From positions 1 through 64,000 of the forward strand of contig JAWXUC010000004.1 in NCBI GenBank assembly GCA_044432975.1: a DNA stretch of 64,000 nucleotides, given 5' to 3'. The position numbers and the translations under genes are program-made. Shown in pieces: positions 1 to 7,335 of the stretch (positions are counted from its first letter, which is position 1; each line of letters opens with the position of its first letter). The stretch is from JAWXUC01 sp044432975. GTDB lineage: Bacteria > Pseudomonadota > Alphaproteobacteria > RF32 > CAG-239. The notes under the pieces are model-generated. The model was not told where the DNA came from and did no database searches. It saw only the letters and a program-made list of their open reading frames with translations.

Positions 1-21
1 TCCCGTTTTGAAGCGGTGCAT

Positions 22-50
22 TAGGGACGCCGAGGGCGTCGTCCCCTACA
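22..50. repeat. REP palindrome (GTAGGG family)
   Basis: A short GC-rich imperfect palindrome in an AT-rich background, with arms GGACGCC and GGCGTC around GAG, ending in CCCCTACA. The same TGTAGGG(G)AC...GTCCC design recurs near 27.5, 36.5-36.8, 44.8, 45.8, 49.3, 49.4 and 50.9 kb, so this is one member of a dispersed REP family. The nearly identical core GGACGCCGAGGGCG also lies in the transposase remnant at 50.9 kb. Confidence 0.75.
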
Positions 51-81
51 AAGGGGTTGCAAAATAAAATTGGGTTGTTAT

Positions 82-87
82 TATAAT
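82..87 (+). promoter_or_regulatory. -10-like box of structured RNA copy 1
   Basis: A perfect TATAAT lies just upstream of the first hairpin of the structured RNA (stem from 93). The -35 is weak: TTGCAA at 57-62 would leave a 19-bp spacer. TATATT-like boxes sit at equivalent places before copy 2 (45144-45149) and copy 3 (59255-59260, minus strand). Transcription would therefore begin at or in the first helix, which suits an RNA gene with its own promoter. This is inferred from sequence only. Confidence 0.45.
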
Positions 88-89
88 CT

Positions 90-252
90 TATCAGCTGAG
101 AAGGCTCGGTTGTGGTGTCTCAAAACACCTATCTGGAATCCATCGTATCGGTGGAGTCCGTGATATAAGGTTGCTAAACCCCAAGTAGCGGGACTGTCCA
201 GATACAGTTTTGAGCTCCGCCACTTGATGTTTAAAATCAAGTGGTTTTGTTT
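90..252 (+). ncRNA. Structured RNA with pseudoknot, copy 1
   Basis: One of three related RNAs, each directly upstream of a mini-XRE gene. Helices: P1 93-100/105-112 with loop AAGG; P2 114-118/125-129; P3 130-137/197-204 (TATCTGGA with TCCAGATA); an inner P4 near 138-144/150-157. The P2 loop CTCAAAAC (119-126) is complementary to GTTTTGAG (207-214), giving a loop-tail pseudoknot. The 3' end is a 9-bp hairpin, 220-228/236-244, followed by TTTTGTTT, which is an intrinsic terminator. All these helices are kept in copies 2 and 3 with different bases, so the structure is supported by covariation. I do not recognise a known RNA family. Confidence 0.8.
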
Positions 253-274
253 AACAAATTTACGGAGTTATAAA

Positions 275-532
275 ATGAATGATGGGAAAATATTGAGCAA
301 AAAAGCTTTGAAACGAAAAAATATAAAACAAACAAAATCAGAATTAGGAAATATGTTGTTTGAGTTGCGAAGAGAGAAAAAAATGACATTGCAAGAAATG
401 TCTGAAGACGCAAGGTTTCCTCTTAAACTGTTAGATAAATTTGAAATGGGGATTGTTCCTGATATAAGGCTTTGTGATATTAATCATTTAGCTTTTTATT
501 ATGGCAAAAAGGTTGAGATTCATTTTGTGTAA
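275..532 (+). CDS. Mini-XRE (HTH) protein, copy 1
   Basis: An 85-residue basic protein. I place the start at the ATG at 275, which follows GGAG and lies 23 bases after the terminator of structured RNA copy 1. An in-frame ATG upstream would fall inside that terminator. After a Lys-rich N-terminus (about 20 residues) comes a helix-turn-helix-like region: ELGNMLFELRREK, a second helix around EMSEDARFPLKLL, then LDKFEMG. This matches the XRE/Cro pattern and aligns with the proteins at 45354 and 58835 (shared ELG..hFpLRpE, LpK.E.G, DI, LA.YY). The likely role is DNA or RNA binding. No toxin gene is adjacent. The pairing with the RNA suggests a joint function, which is inference. Confidence 0.7.
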   Translation: MNDGKILSKKALKRKNIKQTKSELGNMLFELRREKKMTLQEMSEDARFPLKLLDKFEMGIVPDIRLCDINHLAFYYGKKVEIHFV

Positions 533-553
533 GGTGTGTTTTGTGGAATGCAT

Positions 554-676
554 CGTCATTCTGAACTTGTTTCAGGATCTTTGGTTGTATAAGCATTAGG
601 AGATGCTGAAATAAATTCAGCATGACGTGAGAGGGGGAGAAGTATGAGGAGATGCTGAAATAAATTCAGCATGACG
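554..676. repeat. Short palindromic repeats (TTCAGCATGACG type)
   Basis: Two direct copies of a palindrome, AGATGCTGAAATAAATTCAG followed by CATGACG, lie at 601-627 and 650-676. A related palindrome, TCATTCTGAACTTGTTTCAG and GATCT, lies at 554-579. Inverted or related copies occur at 36518-36575. A short AGTACA tandem repeat (about three units) follows near 685-709. They look like dispersed intergenic palindromes of the kind found in many alphaproteobacteria; no coding potential is seen. Confidence 0.7.
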
Positions 677-804
677 GGGTGCGGATGAGTACAAGTACAA
701 GTACAAGTATGTGTATGGTGTGATGAGATGTATTTTTATGTAGTTGACTCAGATTGAAAAATGTGATATATAGTTTATTACAAACCAAATTAAAAATTAA
801 AATT

Positions 805-1578
805 ATGAGTGATAATGTTAGAAAAGTAACGCTTCCAAACGGAAAACAAGGTTACAAAATTGGAAAAGAAATCAAATCTGATTTACAAAGATTGTCTGAT
901 CTAAAAAAGAAAAAGAAGTGGGAACTTATCATTAAACAACTTGTTGAAGAAGGGTTTCCTATATCTCCTCCTCAGTATAATATCTATCGTTTGATAGCTA
1001 CTAAGGATTGGGATTTTATTTCTAAACTTTTACATTCTATGTATCTTGTTTCTGGTAAGCATTTGCCTAAAATTCAATCAAAATTCCCCGAAAGTATGAG
1101 TGAGTATGGCGAATGTCGTTATATTGAAATTGATCCTATACCGGCTTACTGGCCAGAGGAAAGAGAAATTTTAGCTAGGAAGGCAATTCGCAGACTTAAG
1201 AAGAAGTATTTTTGGGTGCTGAAGCAAAATGAAGAATTTATTAATTATCTTGTGGAAGCAGAAGATAGATATCTTTTAAAGGATTTGTTTGTTTCCGAGA
1301 AAGTTGATGACTTGTTTGTTGAGGCTGGTAAGTTTCATAAACTTTCTTCAGAAAGATCTTTAGCTTTACTTTCTCAGGGTGATTTTGATCTTGATGTTGA
1401 TGAAGTTCAAGTTGGTGAAACAAAACAATCTGTTTTGCTTTCTAATTTGGATTCAAAAGATCTTTTGCAATTAGGTTTTAAATTTAAGATTTATAAAAAA
1501 GGTAATCTTATCGGTTATAAGAAAAACCAACAAAGTCTTTTTGATTTTAGACGGATAAATCTGAAAGAAATAATCTAA
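805..1578 (+). CDS. Hypothetical protein, 257 aa
   Basis: I do not recognise the family. The start chosen is the ATG at 805 (MSDNVRKVTLPNGKQGYKIG); an upstream ATG at 754 is possible, and neither has a clear ribosome-binding site. The protein is soluble, rich in Lys, Glu and Leu, with a predicted helical middle (REILARKAIRRLKKKYF) and no signal peptide or membrane segment. The N-terminal VTLPNGKQGYKIG suggests a short beta hairpin. The gene stands alone between the palindromic repeats and a bidirectional terminator, next to RNA/mini-XRE module 1, so it may be part of that accessory locus. A phage- or defence-type role is possible, but the sequence does not show it. Confidence 0.6.
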   Translation: MSDNVRKVTLPNGKQGYKIGKEIKSDLQRLSDLKKKKKWELIIKQLVEEGFPISPPQYNIYRLIATKDWDFISKLLHSMYLVSGKHLPKIQSKFPESMSEYGECRYIEIDPIPAYWPEEREILARKAIRRLKKKYFWVLKQNEEFINYLVEAEDRYLLKDLFVSEKVDDLFVEAGKFHKLSSERSLALLSQGDFDLDVDEVQVGETKQSVLLSNLDSKDLLQLGFKFKIYKKGNLIGYKKNQQSLFDFRRINLKEII

Positions 1579-1597
1579 ATTGCATTAAGGGAGATAA

Positions 1598-1626
1598 AAA
1601 AAGGAGGCGATTGCCTCCTTTTTTTT
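1598..1626. terminator. Bidirectional terminator
   Basis: Hairpin AAGGAGGC/GCCTCCTT with a GATT loop, flanked by A-run and T-run, between two convergent genes: the hypothetical gene ending at 1578 and the rubredoxin gene ending at 1625. Confidence 0.85.
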
Positions 1627-1762
1627 ATGCTTGTTTTTCAAATAAGTCTTTGCCTACGCCGCATAGTGGGCAGGCATAGTCATCTGCTAGTTCTTCAAAT
1701 GGAGTTTCTCCATCATATTCGTAGTTGCAAACAGTGCATACATATTTTGTTTCTTCACTCAT
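1625..1762 (-). CDS. Rubredoxin
   Basis: A 45-residue protein with the complete rubredoxin iron site: a CTVCNY knuckle (Cys9, Cys12) and CPLCG (Cys31, Cys34). It also has the usual aromatic and acidic residues (YEYDGETPFEEL, DDYACP) and is slightly shorter than most family members (about 52). It binds one Fe(Cys)4 centre and carries single electrons in the cytoplasm of anaerobes. Its ATG overlaps the stop codon of the upstream flavin-reductase-like gene (ATGA), so the two are translationally coupled and probably act together, as the fused flavoredoxin-rubredoxin proteins do that feed flavodiiron O2/NO reductases. No flavodiiron gene is in the window. Confidence 0.95.
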   Translation of the reverse strand: MSEETKYVCTVCNYEYDGETPFEELADDYACPLCGVGKDLFEKQA

Positions 1763-2253
1763 TTTTGTAATCCTTTTATTACTTCGTTTTTAAAATAGTT
1801 TTGGTAGTCAGTATATGTTAATGGTTCGTCGTTTTCATTAATCATTTCTGCCTTTAGCACTTCTAATGTGAAAATGCTATGACTCTCATATATATCATTT
1901 TTTATAACTTTACAAGTTAAATGAGAAATACTGTTGTTTAAAAATGGAAGATTGTCTTTTTCGATCATGTCAAGGCCATCCCATTTGTTGACATTTCTTG
2001 AACTTTGAAAGCCAAAAGTAGAAATCATAGAAGGCTCTACTTTTTTTCCCAAAACACTAATTGACACCATTCCTGTTTTTTTTATAATGCTTTGGGTGTA
2101 GCCATTGTTTAAGCAAGAGAGATTTAATAACATTGGTTTTATAGCGCCTTGCATTATGGCGTCAACGCAGCTACCTACAAAGCGGTCTTCATCTTTTGCG
2201 CCGATAATATACATTCCGTGAGTTAATGAGAACATTGCTTTTTGATTAATCAT
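1759..2253 (-). CDS. Flavoredoxin / flavin reductase-like protein
   Basis: A 164-residue protein of the FMN-binding split-barrel flavin reductase family. Family features near the N-terminus are THGMYIIGAKDEDRFVGSCVDAIMQ (quoted in parts: THGMYIIGA, FVGSCVDAIMQ) and SISVLGK. In anaerobes such proteins are often fused to rubredoxin and pass electrons from NAD(P)H to flavodiiron proteins for O2 or NO removal. Here the rubredoxin is a separate, overlapping downstream gene. Upstream, it overlaps the radical SAM gene by 8 bases. No transmembrane segment or signal is seen. The flavoredoxin assignment is fairly firm; the exact electron partner is inferred. Confidence 0.8.
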   Translation of the reverse strand: MINQKAMFSLTHGMYIIGAKDEDRFVGSCVDAIMQGAIKPMLLNLSCLNNGYTQSIIKKTGMVSISVLGKKVEPSMISTFGFQSSRNVNKWDGLDMIEKDNLPFLNNSISHLTCKVIKNDIYESHSIFTLEVLKAEMINENDEPLTYTDYQNYFKNEVIKGLQK

Positions 2254-3541
2254 TTATTTCTCTTTCCTTAAAATTGTTTAATATTTCTAATCTTCTTTTT
2301 TCTGATATTTTATGGGTTTGTTTATATGTCTCCCATACAAAATCAGAAAATTTTAGCCATTTGTCAAAGAGCCACATTTCTTCTTTGACATATTCGTAAA
2401 ACAAATCAAAATATCTGGCGAATCTTTTTAGTCTTTGCATATCATTAAAACTAATGTCCTTTGTTTGTAAAATTTCATAAGGTGGAAATGCATAATATTT
2501 CATTTGATGTGTTTCATCGTGTCTTTTTATTGGAGCGCCTTTGAGTTTTTTTAATATTCCTAGTTGCAATTCTTGAGGCTTTAGTTTTATTATTTTGTTA
2601 AAATCTATCTCTATGGTTTGTATTGTTGATGCAGGTAGCCCAAAGACTAAATCGGCGTGAATGTCTGCACCTGTTTGGTGCATAATATAATCAAGATTTT
2701 TTAGAGTTTTTTCTTCATCTTGTTTTCTTGATATTAGTTTTAATGATGGTTCAAAAAATGTTTGAATTCCTGCTTCTAGGTGCAATGCCCCTTGGGGAAA
2801 TCTTTTTATTTCTGACATTAGTTGTTCTGATATTTTATCTGGAAATACTTCAAAGTGTAAAACAAGTCCTTCTACATAATTATCATAAAAAAAGTCTAAT
2901 ATTTTTTTGCAGTGTGCAAATTTTAAGTTAAAAGTTCTATCTATAAATTTAAAATGCTTTAAGCCTTTATCTAAGAGTATTTTCATATTGCTTAAAAATA
3001 AGTCTACATCAAAAAATCTTACTCCATCAGAATTTGAAGATAAGCAAAATTCACAAGAAAATGGGCAGCCTCTAGTGCTTTCTACATATACCATTCTGTT
3101 TTTTATGTCGTCTTCTTTATATAGGTAATAAGGCATTTTTATTTGAGATAAATCTGGAATGCATTTTGATATAAATCTTTCTTTGGGGTTGTTTTTTATA
3201 ATGTCATAAAAAGCAAACTCGCCTTCGCCATAGATTGTCCAGTCTGAATCTATGGTATCATCAACTTCTGGGCCACCTATTATTATTTTAACATCTGGAG
3301 CAACAGATTTTATTATTTGGATTACTTTTTTTATTGCTTCAACGTTCCATAAATAAATAGATAAGCCAACGTATTGCGGTTTGTAAGATAGTATTTTTTC
3401 TGCGACGTCATTGGTTTTGTCATCAGGATTAAATTCTATTATTGTAGTTTTTTCTTCAAACTCTTTTAAGTTTGCTTTTAAGTATCTAAGGGCAAAGGAG
3501 CTGTGGATATATTTGGCATTAATTGTTGCTAAAACAATCAT
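2246..3541 (-). CDS. B12-binding radical SAM protein (DUF4080 type)
   Basis: A 431-residue protein. The first ~110 residues form a B12-binding-like Rossmann domain (NAKYIHSSFALRYL, then LSIYLWN and IIGGPEV). A radical SAM core follows with the cluster motif CPFSCEFC near residues 159-166. A C-terminal DUF4080-like region (FARYFDLFYEY) completes it. Such proteins use a [4Fe-4S] cluster and S-adenosylmethionine with cobalamin, usually in oxygen-free cells; the substrate of the DUF4080 group is unknown to me. It lies second in a minus-strand run between the DUF374 acyltransferase and the flavoredoxin gene with 4- to 8-base overlaps, so the genes are probably cotranscribed. Confidence 0.85.
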   Translation of the reverse strand: MIVLATINAKYIHSSFALRYLKANLKEFEEKTTIIEFNPDDKTNDVAEKILSYKPQYVGLSIYLWNVEAIKKVIQIIKSVAPDVKIIIGGPEVDDTIDSDWTIYGEGEFAFYDIIKNNPKERFISKCIPDLSQIKMPYYLYKEDDIKNRMVYVESTRGCPFSCEFCLSSNSDGVRFFDVDLFLSNMKILLDKGLKHFKFIDRTFNLKFAHCKKILDFFYDNYVEGLVLHFEVFPDKISEQLMSEIKRFPQGALHLEAGIQTFFEPSLKLISRKQDEEKTLKNLDYIMHQTGADIHADLVFGLPASTIQTIEIDFNKIIKLKPQELQLGILKKLKGAPIKRHDETHQMKYYAFPPYEILQTKDISFNDMQRLKRFARYFDLFYEYVKEEMWLFDKWLKFSDFVWETYKQTHKISEKRRLEILNNFKEREIND

Positions 3542-4242
3542 TTTCTTTCTGCCATTTTATCTGCTTTTTTTGTAATATCATTTAGTATGATTTCAAAATC
3601 TTGACGATATTTTTCTAATTGTTCTTCAGTTGCATCTTTGGGAACATAAAATGCTTTTGAACATATAAATGAACCATCGGAAAAAGGTACGGGAACCATC
3701 ATTTTGTCCCATGACTTTTTCATTAAAGGTGCTTTTTTTATGCTATAAGCGCAAGCAAAAATTGGAACACCTGTTTTGTGTGCAAAATATATTGGCGACA
3801 TTGTCATTTTTTGAGCAGGACCTCTAGGGCCATCAGGTATAATAGCTATTATCTCTTTATTTTTTAATGATTTCATTAAATTTACAGCTGCCGCTCTAGC
3901 GTTTCTACTTGAAGAACCGCCTATGATTTCAAAACCAAATCTTTTTAGTAAATCTGCAATAATTCTACCATCTCTGTGTAATGAAACTAAGGCTTTCACA
4001 TTTTTTGATTTGTCATAAAAAACAGGAAGCATAACAATTCTTGAGTGCCATGAGCAGAAAATTGCCCCATCTTTTGCTTCTTTGCTTGATAAAAATGTTT
4101 TATTTATAATTTTCCATTTTGTGGTTTTTTTCACCAGCTTTACATATAAGTATATGATAATACAAAATAGATAATTGAATAACCTAGTTTTAAATATTTT
4201 TTTTATTCTGAAATTTATTCTGTTTAGTATTTTTTTAATCAT
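3538..4242 (-). CDS. DUF374 lysophospholipid acyltransferase-like protein
   Basis: A 234-residue protein with an N-terminal hydrophobic anchor (LFNYLFCIIIYLYVKLV) and a PlsC-like core. The features seen are FCSWHSRIVMLP, SLHRDGRIIADLL, GSSSRNARAAA and IPDGPRGPAQ. These fit the DUF374 family of inner-membrane acyltransferases associated with lipid A or phospholipid biosynthesis in Gram-negative bacteria. The HxxxxD-like catalytic segment is HRDGR-centred rather than canonical, as is usual for DUF374. It overlaps the FliN-like gene by 8 bases and the radical SAM gene by 4. The acyl acceptor cannot be read from sequence. Confidence 0.8.
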   Translation of the reverse strand: MIKKILNRINFRIKKIFKTRLFNYLFCIIIYLYVKLVKKTTKWKIINKTFLSSKEAKDGAIFCSWHSRIVMLPVFYDKSKNVKALVSLHRDGRIIADLLKRFGFEIIGGSSSRNARAAAVNLMKSLKNKEIIAIIPDGPRGPAQKMTMSPIYFAHKTGVPIFACAYSIKKAPLMKKSWDKMMVPVPFSDGSFICSKAFYVPKDATEEQLEKYRQDFEIILNDITKKADKMAERK

Positions 4243-4492
4243 TAGTTCTCTTGATTGTGTTTATTAAACTAACACCTAAGGTGTCGTTTTCTGTAACAAC
4301 AACTTCGCCTTTACCGATAAGGACGTCATTTGCATAGATGTCTACAGAATCATCAAACTTTTTATCTAACTCAATTACAGCGCCACGACCTAATTTTAAC
4401 AATTGTTGAACACGCAAAATTGTAGTACCTAAAGTTACTGAAAGTTCTATAGAAATATCTTCATTTTCTTGGTTTGCAAAGTTTATGTTCAT
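4235..4492 (-). CDS. fliN: FliN-like SpoA-domain protein
   Basis: An 85-residue protein that is almost entirely one SpoA/FliM-FliN C-terminal domain: ELSVTLGTTILRVQQLLKLG, GAVIELDKK, VDIYANDVLIGKGEVVV, LGVSL. FliN is part of the flagellar switch complex at the cytoplasmic face of the basal body, and related SpoA proteins serve type III secretion. No other flagellar or secretion gene occurs in the window. The gene leads the minus-strand run and overlaps the acyltransferase gene. The domain call is firm; a flagellar role depends on flagellar genes elsewhere. Confidence 0.85.
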   Translation of the reverse strand: MNINFANQENEDISIELSVTLGTTILRVQQLLKLGRGAVIELDKKFDDSVDIYANDVLIGKGEVVVTENDTLGVSLINTIKRTND

Positions 4493-4625
4493 TATTTTTC
4501 CCTTATTATTAAATTAATATAGCAAAAAAAATATAAAACACAAAAAAACTTTTGTGATTGTGGATATATTTTTGTTAGCTTGCATTTTGAATTTGAGCTT
4601 CCTATATTGGGTATAGGAGATAAAT

Positions 4626-6941
4626 ATGATTAAGAAAAAAGATAAGTTGCCTATTTTGCCATTAAGAGACATTGTTGTGTATCCTAAGATGATTGTTCCA
4701 CTGTTTGTTGGAAGAGAAAAGTCTATTAATGCTTTGCAAGAAGCATTGGATGATAACAATCCAATTATTTTATTGACACAAAAAGATTCTGCGGTTGATG
4801 ATCCTCAAAAAGATGATCTTTATGGGGTTGGTACTTTGGGAACTATCTTGCAATTATTAAAATTACCTGATGGTACAGTTAAGGTTTTGATTGAAGGGTT
4901 AGAGAGAGTTAAATTAAACTCTTTTAATAAAAATAAATCTTTTCTTTGTGCTGAATATGTTTTGTTGCCTGAAGAGAACGCTGTGGTTAATAATGATTTA
5001 GAAGCTTTGGTTAGGGCTGTTTTATCTTCTTTTAATGAATATGCTAAATTGTCTAAAAAAGTAACAACAGATGCATTGGATAGTGTTAATCAGATTGAAG
5101 ATTTTTCAAAGCTTGCAGATACAGTGGCGTCTCATATTTCTTTGAAAATTGCAGATAAGCAAGTTTTATTGGAAAGTTATTCTTTGACTGAAAGGTTGGA
5201 GAAAATTTTAGGTTTTATGGATGCAGAAATTACACTTTTGGAAGTTGAAAACAAAATTAAGAATCGTGTTAAAAAGCAAATGGAAAAAAGCCAAAAAGAT
5301 TATTATTTAAATGAGCAAATGAAGGCTATTCAAAAAGAGCTTGGAGAAGAAGAAGGGCAAGATTCTGAAGTTGTTGTATATGAAAAGAAAATAAAAGCTA
5401 AAAAGCTTTCTAAAGAGGCTAAAGAAAAAGCTTTGACGGAGCTTAAAAAGTTAAAAACAATGAGTGCAATGAGTGCTGAAGCTACTGTGGTTAGAAATTA
5501 TTTGGACTGGATTTTAGATATTCCTTGGAAGCAAAACTCTAAAGTTAATAAAGATCTTAAAAAAGCTATGGAAGTTTTGGATAAAGATCATTATGGGCTT
5601 GAAAAAGTAAAAGAAAGAATTGTGGAATATTTAGCTGTGCAGTCTAGGGCTGATAAGGTTAAAGGTCCTATTTTGTGTCTTGTTGGACCTCCTGGTGTTG
5701 GTAAGACTTCTTTAGGTAAATCTATTGCCAATGCAACAGGTAGAAAATTTGTTAGGGCTGCTCTTGGTGGGGTGCGTGATGAATCTGAAATTAGGGGGCA
5801 TCGTCGTACTTATATTGGTTCTATGCCTGGTAAAGTTATTAAAGGTATGAAAAAAGCTGGGGCTTCAAATCCTTTGTTTTTATTTGATGAGATTGATAAA
5901 CTGGGTGGTGATAATAGAGGTGATCCAGCGTCTGCATTGTTAGAGGTGTTAGATCCTGAACAAAATAATGCCTTTAATGATCATTATTTGGAAGTTGATT
6001 ATGATTTGTCTGATGCGATGTTTGTTACAACTGCAAATTCTTTAGATATGCCTCGTCCTCTTTTAGATAGGATGGAAATTATTAAGCTTTCTGGTTATAC
6101 TGAGGCTGAAAAAATTGAAATTGCTAAACGTCATTTAATTCCTAAAGCTATGGATGAAAATGCTGTTAAAAATGCAGAGCTTGAGATTGCGGATGATGCA
6201 ATTCAGGATATTATTAGATATTACACTAGAGAAGCTGGAGTTAGAGGCTTGGAAAGAGAATTATCTAAAATTGCTAGAAAAGTTGTGAAAGAAATTTTGT
6301 TAGAAGATGTGAAAAGTATAAAAGTTAACTCTAAAAATTTAGAAAAATATTTAGGAGTTAAAAAATATAAATTTGGTTTGGCTGAAACATCAGACTTGGT
6401 TGGTGTTGCAACAGGGCTTGCTTGGACAGAGGTTGGTGGAGATATTTTGTTTATTGAAGCTGCAAAAATGCCAGGTAAGGGTAAAATAACTCAAACAGGT
6501 AAGCTTGGTGATGTTATGAAAGAGTCTATTGATACGGCATTTTCTGTTGTAAAATCTCATTATCAAGATTTGAATATTGATGCAGATATTTTTGAAAATA
6601 CAGATATTCATATTCATGTTCCTGAAGGGGCAACTCCTAAAGATGGTCCTTCTGCTGGTATTACAATGTATACAACAATAGTTTCTTTGTTAACAGGAAA
6701 ACCTGTAAGAAAAGATGTGGCAATGACTGGAGAGATTACTTTACAGGGTAGAGTTTTGCCAATTGGTGGTTTGAAAGAAAAACTTTTATCTGCTCTTCGT
6801 GGCGGAATTAAGACTGTTATTATTCCTAAAGAAAATGAAAAAGATTTGACAGAAATACCAAAAAATGATATAAAAGAGTTAGACATCATTGCGGTTGAAA
6901 ATGTTGATGAAGTTTTAAGGATTGCATTAGGAGGTAATTAA
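4626..6941 (+). CDS. lon: ATP-dependent protease Lon
   Basis: A 771-residue protein of normal length for bacterial LonA. It has the N-terminal substrate-binding domain (LPILPLRDIVVYPKMIVPLF), coiled-coil linker, AAA+ module with Walker A GPPGVGKTS near residue 355 and Walker B LFLFDEIDK near 420, and the protease domain with the catalytic Ser in KDGPSAG near 676 and the Lys near 719. It degrades misfolded and regulatory proteins in the cytoplasm. The start follows AGGAGA at 4614-4619. The next gene starts directly after the stop codon, so the pair is cotranscribed. Confidence 0.98.
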   Translation: MIKKKDKLPILPLRDIVVYPKMIVPLFVGREKSINALQEALDDNNPIILLTQKDSAVDDPQKDDLYGVGTLGTILQLLKLPDGTVKVLIEGLERVKLNSFNKNKSFLCAEYVLLPEENAVVNNDLEALVRAVLSSFNEYAKLSKKVTTDALDSVNQIEDFSKLADTVASHISLKIADKQVLLESYSLTERLEKILGFMDAEITLLEVENKIKNRVKKQMEKSQKDYYLNEQMKAIQKELGEEEGQDSEVVVYEKKIKAKKLSKEAKEKALTELKKLKTMSAMSAEATVVRNYLDWILDIPWKQNSKVNKDLKKAMEVLDKDHYGLEKVKERIVEYLAVQSRADKVKGPILCLVGPPGVGKTSLGKSIANATGRKFVRAALGGVRDESEIRGHRRTYIGSMPGKVIKGMKKAGASNPLFLFDEIDKLGGDNRGDPASALLEVLDPEQNNAFNDHYLEVDYDLSDAMFVTTANSLDMPRPLLDRMEIIKLSGYTEAEKIEIAKRHLIPKAMDENAVKNAELEIADDAIQDIIRYYTREAGVRGLERELSKIARKVVKEILLEDVKSIKVNSKNLEKYLGVKKYKFGLAETSDLVGVATGLAWTEVGGDILFIEAAKMPGKGKITQTGKLGDVMKESIDTAFSVVKSHYQDLNIDADIFENTDIHIHVPEGATPKDGPSAGITMYTTIVSLLTGKPVRKDVAMTGEITLQGRVLPIGGLKEKLLSALRGGIKTVIIPKENEKDLTEIPKNDIKELDIIAVENVDEVLRIALGGN

Positions 6942-7289
6942 ATGAAGTTTGAAGATTTGAAAAACTTAGCCTATAAAAGAGTTGTTGAAATGGAGGCTGA
7001 CTTTGTTGTTGATGCCTTAAAGGAATCAAAATCTCAGGGAGAGTTTGCAAAAAATAATGAGGATTTATTGAGAGGTAAATATAGAGAATTTTTTGTGAAC
7101 AAGCATTCAGAAGCTGAGCTAAAAGAAAAACTTTTAACTGATGATTATAAATTGTTTACAACAACAAAACAAAGAGACAATGCCGTTAGTGTTGCGGCTG
7201 GTAAAATTGATGATGGTTGTAGTATTTTTGCGGGATCTGATAAAGTATTAAGAGAAGCTGTTAAAGCTAGAACTCAGCAAAAACGTTAA
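6942..7289 (+). CDS. Hypothetical protein downstream of lon, 115 aa
   Basis: I do not recognise the family. The protein is small, soluble, charged and predicted helical, with repeated Lys and Glu and a basic C-terminus (LREAVKARTQQKR). It has no Cys pair, signal or membrane segment. Its ATG is the base after the lon stop, so expression is coupled to lon. A terminator follows at 7300. It could be a Lon-associated factor or simply a co-regulated protein; neither can be decided here. Confidence 0.75.
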   Translation: MKFEDLKNLAYKRVVEMEADFVVDALKESKSQGEFAKNNEDLLRGKYREFFVNKHSEAELKEKLLTDDYKLFTTTKQRDNAVSVAAGKIDDGCSIFAGSDKVLREAVKARTQQKR

Positions 7290-7299
7290 TTTTCTAATA

Positions 7300-7331
7300 A
7301 AAAAGACGCTTAGTTTTAAGCGTCTTTTTTT
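7300..7331. terminator. Bidirectional terminator
   Basis: Hairpin AAAGACGCTT/AAGCGTCTTT with an AGTTTT loop and T-run, between the convergent lon operon and the hydrolase gene. Confidence 0.9.
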
Positions 7332-7335
7332 GTGA

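Noticed and set aside
46..240. A 64-codon reading frame on the minus strand across the structured RNA
   Set aside because: It lies antisense to the RNA, whose helices are conserved by covariation, and no equivalent frame exists in copies 2 and 3.
90..532. Module as a type III toxin-antitoxin locus
   Set aside because: The protein is an XRE-type HTH, not a ToxN-like endonuclease, and the RNA is a single multi-helix fold rather than tandem short repeats.
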